Origin: Tahibacter harae | GTDB taxonomy: Bacteria > Pseudomonadota > Gammaproteobacteria > Xanthomonadales > Rhodanobacteraceae | Direction of reading: 5' to 3' | Length of the DNA stretch: 64,000 nt | Assembly (NCBI RefSeq): GCF_024437735.1 | Contig: NZ_JANFQO010000011.1 | Location: 62,001-126,000 of the forward strand | The notes under the pieces: model-generated | Databases searched by the model: none | What the model saw: only the letters and a program-made list of their open reading frames with translations | What the model was told of the DNA's origin: nothing | Shown: positions 1 through 8,792 of the stretch, in pieces | Layout: each line of letters begins with the position of its first letter | Numbering within the stretch: the first letter of the stretch is position 1 | Made by a program: the position numbers and the translations under genes

Positions 1-1440
1 CGCGGCGATGGTATTGGGATAGAGGTACAGATCGGCCGCGCTCTTGATCGTGATTTTGCCCGGCTTGACGTCGCTGTAATCCTCCGGCCCGGCGAAGCCG
101 GCCTTGAATGCGGCAGCGGCGGAGAGCACCGGCACCCCGGCCAGGTCCGGCCGCTCGGCCTTGATCCATTCCTGGGTGAAGGCGCGCTGCGCGGCATTGA
201 CCACGCCCAGCGCGCTGACGTCGCCCTGGTCGGCGAAATACGTGCTCAGGTGGAAATCGCTCTGGCCTATCGCGGTCTCCACCCAGGCGATGGTGGCGCG
301 GTGCTCGGCATCGACGATGCGGCCGATTTCCACATCCGGCGCGACGCAGTCGCCGCCCTTGGGGCAGATAGGCCGCACTTCGCTGTAGCTCTTGTCCTTG
401 ACTACCTGCCAGCGGCCGTCCTTGCGTTCCAGCGCCAGCTTGATGAGGCCCAGTCCCTTGCCCCAGAAGCTGCCCATGACCGCCGGCACGCCGCGCACCA
501 GGCCGCGTTCGTTGTCCACCTCGGGCATGTTGTTGAAGCGCGACTTGGGATTGCTGGCGTTGGGAAAGGTGTCGTGGGAATGGCCCAGCATGATCGCGTC
601 GATGCCGGCGATGCCGGCCAGATGCCAGTTGGCGTTCTCCATGTCGACGTTGTAGGGCGAAGGATTCAGCCCGCCGTGCGACACCGCCACGACCAGGTCG
701 ACTTTCTGCGCGCGCAGCTCCGGCAGATAGCGCTGGGCTGCCTCGACCACACCCATCACCGTGACCTTGCCTTCGAGATTGCGCTTGTCCCATTTCAGGA
801 TCGGCGGCGGCGCAAAGCCCAGCACGCCCACGCGCAGCGGCACGCTGAGCGCGCTGCCGTCGGGCGTATAGGCGGTGATGGTCTTCTCCACCACGTGCCA
901 GGGCGCGTACAGCGGCTTGCCGTCGCGGGCGGAGAACACATTGCTGAGCACGAAGGGAAAGGACGGGCCGGTGCAGCGCGGCGTGGTCACGCCGTCGGCG
1001 TTCATGGGCGTGCCGGTGACCTGGGCCAGGTAGTCCAGGCCGTAGTTGAATTCGTGATTGCCTATGGCCGCGGCGTCGTAGCCCAGCGCATCCATGGCCT
1101 TGTACATGGCCAGCTTCTCGCCGCAGGGCAGGCGCTGGGCCAGGGCCTGGTAGTCCGACAGTGCGGTGCCCTGGATGGTGTCGCCATCGTCGAACAGGAA
1201 GCTGTTCGGGTTTTCCTTGCGCGCCTCGCGGATCAGGGTGGCGACGCGCTCGAAGCCCAGGGTCGGATCTATCACGCCCTTGAAGTAGTCGAAGCTCAGC
1301 ACATTGGCGTGCAGGTCGGTGGTTTCCAGCAGGGCTACATCGGCGCGGGCGCCGTCCTGCAGGCTGGGACCTTTCTTCTGGCCGGCGGCGCAGGCGGTCA
1401 GGGCGAGGGCGAGACTGAGGGCGAGGACGGCACGGGACAT
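1..1440 (-). CDS. cpdB: 2',3'-cyclic-nucleotide 2'-phosphodiesterase, lipoprotein (3' end outside window)
   Basis: The visible N-terminal 480 residues read as a periplasmic metallophosphoesterase of the CpdB/UshA family, which hydrolyses 2',3'-cyclic nucleotides and 3'-nucleotides so the cell can scavenge nucleoside and phosphate. A lipoprotein signal (LALALTAC) puts the lipidated Cys near residue 18. The family metal motifs follow in order: TTDLHANV near residue 42, DDGDTIQG, GNHEFNYG, VAVSHGG and MLGHSHDTFPN. The start at 1440 fits directly before the signal peptide. The ORF runs off the left edge, so the C-terminal nucleotidase domain (about 150-200 residues) is only partly visible. It is divergent from the alkaline phosphatase gene starting at 1612, which suggests a shared phosphate-acquisition role. 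The family call is secure; the exact substrate preference is inferred. Confidence 0.9.
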   Translation of the reverse strand, partial: MSRAVLALSLALALTACAAGQKKGPSLQDGARADVALLETTDLHANVLSFDYFKGVIDPTLGFERVATLIREARKENPNSFLFDDGDTIQGTALSDYQALAQRLPCGEKLAMYKAMDALGYDAAAIGNHEFNYGLDYLAQVTGTPMNADGVTTPRCTGPSFPFVLSNVFSARDGKPLYAPWHVVEKTITAYTPDGSALSVPLRVGVLGFAPPPILKWDKRNLEGKVTVMGVVEAAQRYLPELRAQKVDLVVAVSHGGLNPSPYNVDMENANWHLAGIAGIDAIMLGHSHDTFPNASNPKSRFNNMPEVDNERGLVRGVPAVMGSFWGKGLGLIKLALERKDGRWQVVKDKSYSEVRPICPKGGDCVAPDVEIGRIVDAEHRATIAWVETAIGQSDFHLSTYFADQGDVSALGVVNAAQRAFTQEWIKAERPDLAGVPVLSAAAAFKAGFAGPEDYSDVKPGKITIKSAADLYLYPNTIAA

Positions 1441-1611
1441 GGGCGGCAGGGCTGAGGAAGTCGGGGCCGCACCTTAGCACCGGTGCGCGTCGGTCGCATG
1501 TCCAGGCCGGCCTGGTGCGGTCGCGGCGTCTGTCGCGGGGCCGATAGCGGGCGCAACCCGGCGCTGTCACACTCGCCGCCTATCGTTGCAATTCCTGCCG
1601 GAGAACGCCCC

Positions 1612-3336
1612 GTGAAACATCTGCGCCTGCTGCCCTGCCTGATCGCCTTCGGCCTCAGCGCCTGCGCCACCCGGCCCGAAGCGCCGGCGGCGGCCGGCAC
1701 TTCGGCAAACCCGATCACGGTGCCGCAGATCACCCGGCCGCAGCAGGAAACCGCGCAGTGGTGGTTCACCGCCGGCGCGGCCGCGGCGCATGCCAATGTC
1801 GGCGCCACGCCGCCGCGGGCGAAGAATGTGATCGTCTTCCTCGGCGACGGCATGAGCATCACCACCATCGCCGCGGCGCATATCCTGGCCGGCCAGCGCC
1901 AGGGCAAGGACGGCGAAAGCACGCGCCTGGCTTTCGAGACCCTGCCTTACACCGCGCTGAGCCGCACCTACGAGACCGATTCGCAGACGCCGGATTCGGC
2001 CGGCACCATGACGGCCATCATGAGCGGGGTAAAGACCAAGGCCGGCTTCATCGGCGTCGGCCAGGGCGCGCTGCGCAGCGATTGCGCCTCCACCCGCGGC
2101 AACGAGCTGCTGAGCATGCTGGAGCTGGCCGAACTCGCCGGCATGGCCACCGGTGCGGTCACCACCACCAAGCTCACTCACGCCACGCCGGCGGCGACCT
2201 ACGGCCACCTGCCCGAGCGCAACTGGGAAGCCGACGTCAACGTGAAGGAGTCGGAGAAGGGCGGCGATTGCGCCGACTTCGCCCGCCAGCTGATCGAAAA
2301 CCCCTTTGGCGATGGCCTGGAAGTGGCCCTGGGCGGCGGCCGCGAGAACTTCATGCTGCCGACCCAGCGCGATCCGGAAGAGCCCGGCCGCCCCGGCAAG
2401 CGCCTGGACCAGCGCGACCTGGTCGCGCAGTGGAGCGCACGACCCGGTGCCGCCTATGTGTGGAACAAGGAACAATTTGACAAGGTGGATATTGGCGCTA
2501 CACGCCACCTGCTCGGCCTGTTCGAACGCTCGCACATGAAGTTCGACCACGATCGGCAGAATCCGGCCGCCGAACCGGGCCGCGTCGCCGCCGACGAGCC
2601 CAGCCTGGCCGAGATGACGCGCACGGCGCTGAAGCTGCTGAAGAAGAATCCCAAGGGCTATTTCCTGATGGTCGAAGGCGGCCGCATCGACCACGCCCAC
2701 CACGCCGGCAACGCCTACCGCGCGTTGACCGACACCATCGCCTTCGCCGATGCGGTGCAGGTCGCGCTGGACGATACCGATGCGGCCGACACCCTGATCG
2801 TGGTGACCGCGGACCATTCCCACACCATGACCTTCGCCGGCTATCCGCAGCGCGGCAATCCCATGATGGGCCTGGTCCACGGCGGCTCGGATTTCGAGGA
2901 TTCCGGCGAATCGCTGGCGCTGGACCAGGGCCAGCAGCCCTATACCACGCTGGGCTATGCCAACGGCCCGGGCTATACCGGCGCCACCGACACCCAGCCC
3001 GAAGGGCCCAAGACCTTCCCGCACTACTACAAGAAGCTGCTGGGCGCGCCCAAGGGCCGGCCCGACCTGCGCAAGGTCGACACCACTGCGCCGGACTACA
3101 TGCAGGAAGCCACCGTGCCCTTCATGGGCGAATCCCACGGCGGCGAAGACGTCGCCATCTTCGCCCGAGGCCCCGGCGCCCAGGCCTTCCACGGCGAACT
3201 GGAACAGAACGTCATCTTCCACATCATCGTACAGAGCGCGCCGCTGCTGCGCGCCAAACTCTGCGCCAGCGGTAGCTGCAATGCGGACAAGGTGCCGGTG
3301 AAGCTGCCGGATCGGGCCAGTTTGCTGGGGAAGTGA
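1612..3336 (+). CDS. phoA: Alkaline phosphatase, predicted lipoprotein
   Basis: A 574-residue alkaline phosphatase (PF00245-type) that hydrolyses phosphomonoesters outside the cytoplasm. Visible motifs are VIVFLGDGMS (first metal Asp), DSAGTMTAIMSG carrying the nucleophilic Ser, EGGRIDHAHHAGN (metal ligands), TADHSHTM and SHGGEDVAIFARGPGA (C-terminal metal His). A GTG start at 1612 is preferred because GGAG lies 9 bases upstream and it is followed at once by a lipoprotein signal ending LSAC. In-frame codons back to 1483 give no signal peptide. It is longer than Escherichia coli PhoA (471 aa), as in the larger alkaline phosphatases of many Xanthomonadales. It is divergent from cpdB with a 171-bp gap. 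The symbol is given for family membership, not proven orthology. Confidence 0.92.
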   Translation: MKHLRLLPCLIAFGLSACATRPEAPAAAGTSANPITVPQITRPQQETAQWWFTAGAAAAHANVGATPPRAKNVIVFLGDGMSITTIAAAHILAGQRQGKDGESTRLAFETLPYTALSRTYETDSQTPDSAGTMTAIMSGVKTKAGFIGVGQGALRSDCASTRGNELLSMLELAELAGMATGAVTTTKLTHATPAATYGHLPERNWEADVNVKESEKGGDCADFARQLIENPFGDGLEVALGGGRENFMLPTQRDPEEPGRPGKRLDQRDLVAQWSARPGAAYVWNKEQFDKVDIGATRHLLGLFERSHMKFDHDRQNPAAEPGRVAADEPSLAEMTRTALKLLKKNPKGYFLMVEGGRIDHAHHAGNAYRALTDTIAFADAVQVALDDTDAADTLIVVTADHSHTMTFAGYPQRGNPMMGLVHGGSDFEDSGESLALDQGQQPYTTLGYANGPGYTGATDTQPEGPKTFPHYYKKLLGAPKGRPDLRKVDTTAPDYMQEATVPFMGESHGGEDVAIFARGPGAQAFHGELEQNVIFHIIVQSAPLLRAKLCASGSCNADKVPVKLPDRASLLGK

Positions 3337-3366
3337 AGGGCGGGATCGGAGATCCGGGATCGGATC

Positions 3367-3502
3367 CGGGATTTCAGATTCGAGATTCGAGATTCGCCGT
3401 GACTGTGCGGCGAAACTTCGAATTTTTTGGCAAGCAGGAATTACCGAACTTCATTGAGCAAAGCGGAAACTCCCTCTCCCCCAAGCGAGCTTGGGGGAGA
3501 GC
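3367..3502. repeat. Dispersed intergenic repeat, copy A
   Basis: The spacer after the alkaline phosphatase gene holds three tandem heptamers (GATTCGA, GATTCGA, GATTCGC at 3377-3397). These are followed by GTGCGG, a T-run with GG, AAGC..GAA.TTACCG, CATTGA and then the palindrome CTCTCCCCC..GGGGGAGAG at about 3475-3502. The same ordered blocks recur after another plus-strand gene at 42411-42530. The palindrome could fold in RNA and end transcription between the convergent genes. Heptamer arrays of this kind are common in Xanthomonadaceae intergenic regions. The rest of the 291-bp spacer (3337-3628) holds nothing else recognisable. Confidence 0.7.
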
Positions 3503-3628
3503 GCTGGTTCATACGCGATCCGGCTGCCCGGTGCTTGCTTTCCTTGCCCTGCCGCTCCCGCAGGAAGGCGTATCGCAGCAACGAGCGGCGGCACGATCCT
3601 GATCGTTCCCATGCAGGGCCAGCCGGTT

Positions 3629-4333
3629 TCACGGCTTGCGCGACTTTGCCGACGCCGCCTGCCCGGCCTCCGGCTCATACCGGTACCGCCCCGTCACCGT
3701 GTAGTCGAACAGCATGTCCTCCAGCTGCGTCCCGGCGCCGATGTTGTGCAGGATCAGCGGACGGCCGCCGCGGCGCTGGGCGGAGACGATGCCGATATGC
3801 GGCACGCCGGAAGGCAGCCGCCAGGTGACGATATCGCCGGGTGCGTAGATCGAGGCGTCGGTCTGGCTGATGGACAGGCGCTGGCCGTGGCGGGTGAAGA
3901 AGGCCGCCAGGTTGGGTACGCGGCGGTGGTCGATGTTGCGGTCGGTGGAGCGCAGGCCCCAAAGCTTGGGATAGGCCGCCCAGGCCGCGCGCATGTCCTC
4001 GTGCACGCGCTGCTGCAAGTCCACGCCCAGGGCGCGGTAGGCGCGTATCACCACATCGGTGCAGACGCCGCGCTCGGCCGGCACATCGCCGTTGGGATAG
4101 GGCAGGCGCACATAGGCCGGATCGTAGTAGCGTGTCACGCCGATCTGCCGGCGCGCCGCGGCGATGAAGTCGTCGGGGAAGGCCGCCGCTGCTTGCGCCG
4201 CAACCGGGGACGACCGTGGTTTTGCGGCAGCGTCCGTCGCGGCCGCCGGCGTCTGTGCCGTGGCCAGGCCGGCGCACAGGCTGAGGAACAGACCGGCCGG
4301 AAGAGGGGCGTGAAAGAACGGGAACGGATTCAT
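3629..4333 (-). CDS. DUF1287 family protein (secreted NlpC/P60-like)
   Basis: A 234-residue protein with a signal peptide (MNPFPFFHAPLPAGLFLSLC, cleavage near ATAQ) and a C-terminal DUF1287 domain. Family marks are RQIGVTRYYDPAYVRLPYPN, GVCTDVVIRAYRALGVDLQ with the likely nucleophilic Cys, a DHRRVPNL segment, GDIVTWRLPSGVPHIGIVS with the likely catalytic His, and LILHNIGAG. DUF1287 proteins resemble NlpC/P60 cysteine hydrolases and are generally assumed to act on the cell envelope, although no substrate is established. The ATG at 4333 is chosen because it opens the signal peptide; the in-frame extension upstream is Arg-rich and lacks coding character. It is divergent from a second cysteine hydrolase at 4657. 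Confidence 0.85.
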   Translation of the reverse strand: MNPFPFFHAPLPAGLFLSLCAGLATAQTPAAATDAAAKPRSSPVAAQAAAAFPDDFIAAARRQIGVTRYYDPAYVRLPYPNGDVPAERGVCTDVVIRAYRALGVDLQQRVHEDMRAAWAAYPKLWGLRSTDRNIDHRRVPNLAAFFTRHGQRLSISQTDASIYAPGDIVTWRLPSGVPHIGIVSAQRRGGRPLILHNIGAGTQLEDMLFDYTVTGRYRYEPEAGQAASAKSRKP

Positions 4334-4656
4334 GCGGGAAGCCCGGCCGAAAGGAGGACTGCGGATAGCGGGACCGCAGAGCGCCTGCTCGGCAGCAAAG
4401 GAGGGTGGGCCCGCAACAGGTCCAGGTGCGGACTGGCCGCTGCGGAAGCGCTTGCGGGAGCGGCAAGGGTCACGGCGAAAGCCCGCCCGGCAGCCCATGT
4501 CCCGCGCCGGCGGCGGCACAACGGGCGCCGCAGCGGGAACATCGCCCGCCTCCGCGTGGTATTGAGCACGGCGACACCCTCGCCGTCGCAAGGCGCCGGT
4601 AGATCAGCCGGTATCGCGAAGCGGCATCCAGTCAACGTCATCGCAGGAATTCCCTC
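4334..4656. other. Divergent intergenic region
   Basis: This is a 323-bp spacer between the divergent DUF1287 and YiiX-like genes. It must contain both promoters, but no convincing -35/-10 pair, operator or small gene is visible. The open frames crossing it are GC-driven extensions of the flanking genes. Confidence 0.5.
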
Positions 4657-5292
4657 ATGTCGGATCTGCCCCGTTCGCGCGTGCGCCGCTTGCTGTGGCC
4701 GATCGTGCTGCTCGCAACATTGCCGCTGGCTGCCTGCGGTCGCGAGCCGGCCTTGCGCGACGGCGACATCATCTTCCATACCTCGCGCTCGGCCCAGAGC
4801 GCCACCATCCAGCGCGCGACGCATTCGCGCTACAGCCATATGGGCCTGGTGCTGCACAAGGACGGCAAGCCCTATGTGTTCGAGGCCGTATCTACGGTGA
4901 AGTTCACGCCGCTGGCGCAGTGGATCGCTCGCGGCGAGGGCGGCAGCTACGTGGTCAAGCGCTGGCGCGAGGCGCCGCAGCGGCTGGATGCCGCCGGTGC
5001 CGCGCGCCTGCGCCGGGAGGCGACGGCGTTGGCCGGCCGGCCCTACGATCTCGCCTTCGCCTGGTCGGATGCGCGCATCTATTGCTCCGAACTGGTGTGG
5101 AAGGCCTATCAGCGCGCGTTCGGCGTGCGCCTGGGCGAGACCCAGCGCCTGCGCGATTTCGATTTGACCGATGCCGCGGTCAAGGCCAAGTTGCACGAGC
5201 GCTACGGCCAGCAGATTCCGCTGGACGAGATCGTGATTTCCCCGGCGGCCATGTTCGATAGCGAATTGCTGCAGACCGTCGCTTCGGAATGA
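4657..5292 (+). CDS. YiiX/YebB-like NlpC/P60 cysteine hydrolase, lipoprotein
   Basis: A 211-residue protein with a lipoprotein signal (TLPLAACG, lipidated Cys near residue 27) followed by a YiiX-type permuted NlpC/P60 domain. The family pattern is visible: LRDGDIIFHTSRS, then THSRYSHMGLVL with the conserved His, a mid-domain strand, and IYCSELVWKAY with the conserved Cys. YiiX-like enzymes hydrolyse amide or ester bonds of lipid or envelope substrates; the substrate here is unknown. The ATG at 4657 sits 8 bases after an AGGAA ribosome-binding site. The next genes are on the other strand, so it is probably monocistronic. Confidence 0.85.
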   Translation: MSDLPRSRVRRLLWPIVLLATLPLAACGREPALRDGDIIFHTSRSAQSATIQRATHSRYSHMGLVLHKDGKPYVFEAVSTVKFTPLAQWIARGEGGSYVVKRWREAPQRLDAAGAARLRREATALAGRPYDLAFAWSDARIYCSELVWKAYQRAFGVRLGETQRLRDFDLTDAAVKAKLHERYGQQIPLDEIVISPAAMFDSELLQTVASE

Positions 5293-5509
5293 GCTGCGCG
5301 CGCGGCCGTGGCTTCTGCGCGGAAATCGCTGGGGCGTCGCTGAGAGAAACCGCATCGGAAAAAACCGGATAAGTCCGAAAACGCATCCGGTGGATCCGCC
5401 CGGTGCAATCGTCGCACCGGACGGACGCACCGGATGAAAGTCCCCGGGGCAGAAAGCCGCGCGCCGTCCCGCGCTTCCTGCGCAGGAAACCCGGCGCGCG
5501 GCGGGTTGC

Positions 5510-7357
5510 TCAGTCGGCGATGCGGGCGATCTGCGCGGGCTGTTCGCCCTTGATGCGCCGGGCCGCTTCGACCAGCTGCACGAATTCGGCGCGATAGCCG
5601 TCGCTGTCCTCGCCGCGGGCGGCGCGGGCCAGCGCGGCGATGCCGTTCAGGTCGAACTTGCCGAGATGGGAACCGCCGCGCAGCGAATCGGCGAAGGCCG
5701 CGACCGCCGCGGCGAAGCGCAGGCGTTCGCTCGCGCTTTGCTGCAGTTCGCTGCGGCGCAGCGGGCGTTCGATCAGGCGGCTGCTGTCCTGGTCCGGTTG
5801 CTTGTAGCGCAGCTTGACGAAGGCGATTTCCTCGGCGCTGACGGTATTGGCCGGCCTGGCGCCGCCGTAGCGCAGCGGATCGACCTGGCCGGCGTCGCCG
5901 GTCAGGGTCAGCTCGTACAGTGCGGTGACATCGTGGCCGGCGCCGATCTCGCCCGCGTCCACTTTGTCATTGTTGAAATCTTCGCGCCGCAGCTTGCGGT
6001 TCTCGTAGCCGATCAGGCGGTATTCGGCGACCGCGGCCGGGTTGAATTCCACCTGGATCTTGACGTCCTTGGCGATGGTGAACAGGGTCGATCCGGCCTC
6101 GGCCACCAGCACCTTGCGCGCTTCGGCCAGACTGTCGATATAGGCGTGGTTGCCGTTGCCGATGTCGGCCAGCTGCTCGGCCAGTTCCTCGTTGTAGTTG
6201 CCGGCACCGAAGCCCAGCGTGGTCAGCGCCACGCCGCTTTCGCGCTGGTGGGCAACCAGGGTCTTGAGCGCCTGAGTGTCGGTGGTGCCGACGTTGAAAT
6301 CGCCGTCGGTGGCCAGCACCACGCGGTTGACGCCGTCCTTGATGAAGGCCTGCCGCGCCATGGCATAGGCCAGCTGTATGCCGGCGCCGCCGTTGGTGGA
6401 GCCGCCGGCGGCCAGGCCGTCCAGCGCTTCGAGTATGCGCTGGCGCTGGTTGCCCGGCGTCGGCGGCAGCACCAGGCCGGCGCTGCCGGCGTAGACCACC
6501 ATGGAAACGCGGTCCTGCTCACGCAGCCCGGCGACCAGCTGCTTGAACGCATCGCGCAGCAGCGGCAGCTTGTCGGCGGAATTCATCGAGCCCGAGGTGT
6601 CGATCAGGAACACCAGGTTGGATGGCGGGACCTCGCTGCGCGGCAGTTCGTAGCCCTTGATGCCGACCAGCAGCAGCTTGCGCTGGGCGTTCCACGGCGC
6701 GGCGGCCAGTTCGGTGGTTACGCTGAAGGGCGTGTCGCGCGTCGCCGGCGGCGCGTAGCCGTAGTCGAAATAGTTGAGGAATTCCTCCGCGCGCACCGCG
6801 TCGGCCGGCGGCAGCTGGTTGGCATTGAGCATGCGGCGCACATTGGTATAGCTGCCGGTATCCACATCGATGGAAAAGGTGGAGACCGGGTTTTCCGCGG
6901 TCAGCTGCAGCGGGTTGTCATCGTGGTCCTGGTAACGCTCGGTATTGGCTTCCTGCTCCGGCGCGCGGGCGGTTTCGGCGGCCAGGGCGATGCCGGCGGG
7001 CGGCGGCGCGCCGGCGTAGTTGGCGGCGGCGGGTTTGGCCGGCGGCTGCACGGCCGATTTCAGACGATAGGCCAGCGCCTGCGGATCGGCGCGGCCGGCC
7101 TTGGCTTCGGACTTGTCGGCGCTCTTCTCCAGCGACGGCTTGGCGCGCAGATCGGCCGGAGCCGCGGTGGCGGCGGTGCGCGAGCCGGTCACCTGAATTT
7201 CATCGGCGCTGACCGCGGAAGCCGGCGGCGTCGCGGCGATCTGCTCCTGCGGCGCAGGCTCGGGCCGCGCGTGCGTGGCGGAGATCGGTTCCTTCTGTGC
7301 GCAGGCGGCGAGGGTCAGGGCGAGACTGATCGCAAAGCTCAGGCGGGTGCTGCGCAT
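5510..7357 (-). CDS. VWA domain lipoprotein (YfbK-like)
   Basis: A 615-residue lipoprotein (LALTLAAC signal). After a long Ala/Pro/Lys-rich linker (about residues 25-150) comes a VWFA-N segment (NPVSTFSIDVDTGSYTNVRR), then a von Willebrand A domain with an intact metal site: DTSGSMNSADK, GGSTNGG and LATDGDFN. A DUF3520-type C-terminal region follows (EFNPAAVAEYRLIGYENRKL, ALYELTLTG, FVKLRYKQP). This is the architecture of YfbK and related surface VWA proteins, whose exact role is not established. GGAG lies 7 bases before the ATG. It faces away from the beta-barrel gene at 8188 on the same strand but is separated by 141 bp, so it probably has its own promoter. Confidence 0.9.
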   Translation of the reverse strand: MRSTRLSFAISLALTLAACAQKEPISATHARPEPAPQEQIAATPPASAVSADEIQVTGSRTAATAAPADLRAKPSLEKSADKSEAKAGRADPQALAYRLKSAVQPPAKPAAANYAGAPPPAGIALAAETARAPEQEANTERYQDHDDNPLQLTAENPVSTFSIDVDTGSYTNVRRMLNANQLPPADAVRAEEFLNYFDYGYAPPATRDTPFSVTTELAAAPWNAQRKLLLVGIKGYELPRSEVPPSNLVFLIDTSGSMNSADKLPLLRDAFKQLVAGLREQDRVSMVVYAGSAGLVLPPTPGNQRQRILEALDGLAAGGSTNGGAGIQLAYAMARQAFIKDGVNRVVLATDGDFNVGTTDTQALKTLVAHQRESGVALTTLGFGAGNYNEELAEQLADIGNGNHAYIDSLAEARKVLVAEAGSTLFTIAKDVKIQVEFNPAAVAEYRLIGYENRKLRREDFNNDKVDAGEIGAGHDVTALYELTLTGDAGQVDPLRYGGARPANTVSAEEIAFVKLRYKQPDQDSSRLIERPLRRSELQQSASERLRFAAAVAAFADSLRGGSHLGKFDLNGIAALARAARGEDSDGYRAEFVQLVEAARRIKGEQPAQIARIAD

Positions 7358-7498
7358 GGTCGTGCTCCGGGTTGAGGTGCGGGTACAACGCCGCCTCCTC
7401 GATGCCGGGGTTTTGCCTGCGCAGGAATTTTTCGGCGGCCCTGCAGGGCCGGGCAGGGTGCGGGGAACCGCCGCGACGGGCGATCCCCCGCGGGGGCA

Positions 7499-8188
7499 TT
7501 ACTGGCCGAAGCGGTAGGCCACGCTCATCGAGACGAAGTCGATATGGTCGAAGCGGCCGTTGCCGTCGTCGGTGAGTGCGAAGCGGTTGCCCACGTGCTG
7601 GTAGCGGTCCCAGTCCAGGCGCACATCCCACTGCGGGTTCACGCGCACGTTCAGGCCCAGGCCGAAGGTGGCCTTGGTATCGCTTTCGCTGTGGCTGTAG
7701 GTGTGCGGGCGGCCGCTGGCGGCGGTGCCGCTTTCGTCGTAGTCGGTCTTGGCGTTGTACAGGCCGGCGCGGACGATGCCGGAGACGTTGTCGGTGAAAT
7801 CCAGCTCGCCGAACACGGTCGCGCTGGGGCCGCTGATGTTGTACAGGCCGTCGATGGTGGCGTTGGCATTGGTCAGCGGCACGCGCGAATGCAGCACGTA
7901 GTTGCTGTGCACCTCGCCCAGGTCGACCCAGGCGAATTCCACGCCCAGCCAGGGCAGGAAACGGTAGCCGCCGAAGATCTTCCAGGCCTGGTCGGTGTCG
8001 TCGCGCAGGTCGGCGGAAAGAAAATCGTAGCCGCTGTTGCCGCGGTAGGCGTCGCGGATCTGGCTGGGCAGGCTGTCGTCGTAGCGTGCCTGGCCTATGC
8101 CGCCGCCGACGTAGAAGCCTTCGCCGCCGGCCTGGGCCGTGCCGGCACAGGCGCAGATCAGGGTTGCGCCGAGCAGTTTCTTAAACAT
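7499..8188 (-). CDS. Outer-membrane beta-barrel protein
   Basis: A 229-residue protein with a signal peptide (MFKKLLGATLICACAGTAQA) and the alternating hydrophobic/aromatic pattern of a small 8-stranded OmpA/OmpX-like barrel. It begins GEGFYVGGGIGQARYDD, contains GGYRFLPWLGVEFAWVDLGEV and LGLNVRVNPQWDVRLDWDRY, and ends in SVAYRFGQ, close to the usual terminal aromatic signal. The start at 8188 is supported by GGAG 10 bases upstream. It is probably a porin-like or adhesion barrel; substrate unknown. A 12-base palindrome (CCCCCGCGGGGG) lies next to the stop codon at about 7484-7495 but lacks a U-tract. Confidence 0.85.
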   Translation of the reverse strand: MFKKLLGATLICACAGTAQAGGEGFYVGGGIGQARYDDSLPSQIRDAYRGNSGYDFLSADLRDDTDQAWKIFGGYRFLPWLGVEFAWVDLGEVHSNYVLHSRVPLTNANATIDGLYNISGPSATVFGELDFTDNVSGIVRAGLYNAKTDYDESGTAASGRPHTYSHSESDTKATFGLGLNVRVNPQWDVRLDWDRYQHVGNRFALTDDGNGRFDHIDFVSMSVAYRFGQ

Positions 8189-8792
8189 GTTGCTATCTCC
8201 AGAATGGTAATCGGTGTGGTTGCCGGCGCCCCTGCGCACCTGCCGGCCTTGCCGCGTCGCCGCCACCTCCCTGGGGCGACGGCAGCACGCTAGCACACGG
8301 CCTGGCCGGTCGCGTGAAGCGGCAGCGCGCAGCTCCGGCCGCGGCTGCCACGAAATTTGACCTGCCGCGCGGCAGTCGGGTGCGATCCGCGGCGGCACAA
8401 TGGCTGCCGATGCAGGCCGCAGGCCGCACGGCGCAATCTCACGGGTGCGTCAGGATTGCGGCCTGCATCGCCCGGTCGCCGGGTCCGTCCTGGACCCGGC
8501 GTTTCCGTGCCGCGGCGGACCTCCCTGTCCACCGCGCCGGGCTGTCGGCCTTCCTGGCCTTTCCCATCGGTCACAACGGTGGGACGCGCTGGTCCGCGGA
8601 TTCCCCCAAAGCGCACGCCATCGTGTCCGCGCCGCAGATGTTGTGCCGTCGCCGGCGGCCGTGTCCGATCCGCTGGCGTCCGGCGGCATTCCCGCGGCCG
8701 TTGCGCTGGCCGGTGCTTGATCCGCCCGCGCCCGGCCGCATCTTGGCGCAGCCACGGCAGGGCGAGCTGCCGCTTTGTTGCGCAGGACTGCC
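8189..8792. other. Gene-free spacer
   Basis: These 604 bp lie between divergent genes. Long frames cross the region on both strands, but their translations are Arg/Pro/Ala-rich and match no family, as expected for 70% GC DNA. I see no gene, repeat or clear promoter. Confidence 0.5.

Noticed and set aside
250-1455. 401-codon plus-strand frame with no family motifs
   Set aside because: It is the antisense of cpdB; the minus strand carries clear metallophosphoesterase motifs.
1564-1570. CTGTCAC upstream of the alkaline phosphatase gene as a Pho box
   Set aside because: Only one half-site is present; the second direct repeat expected 11 bp away is missing.
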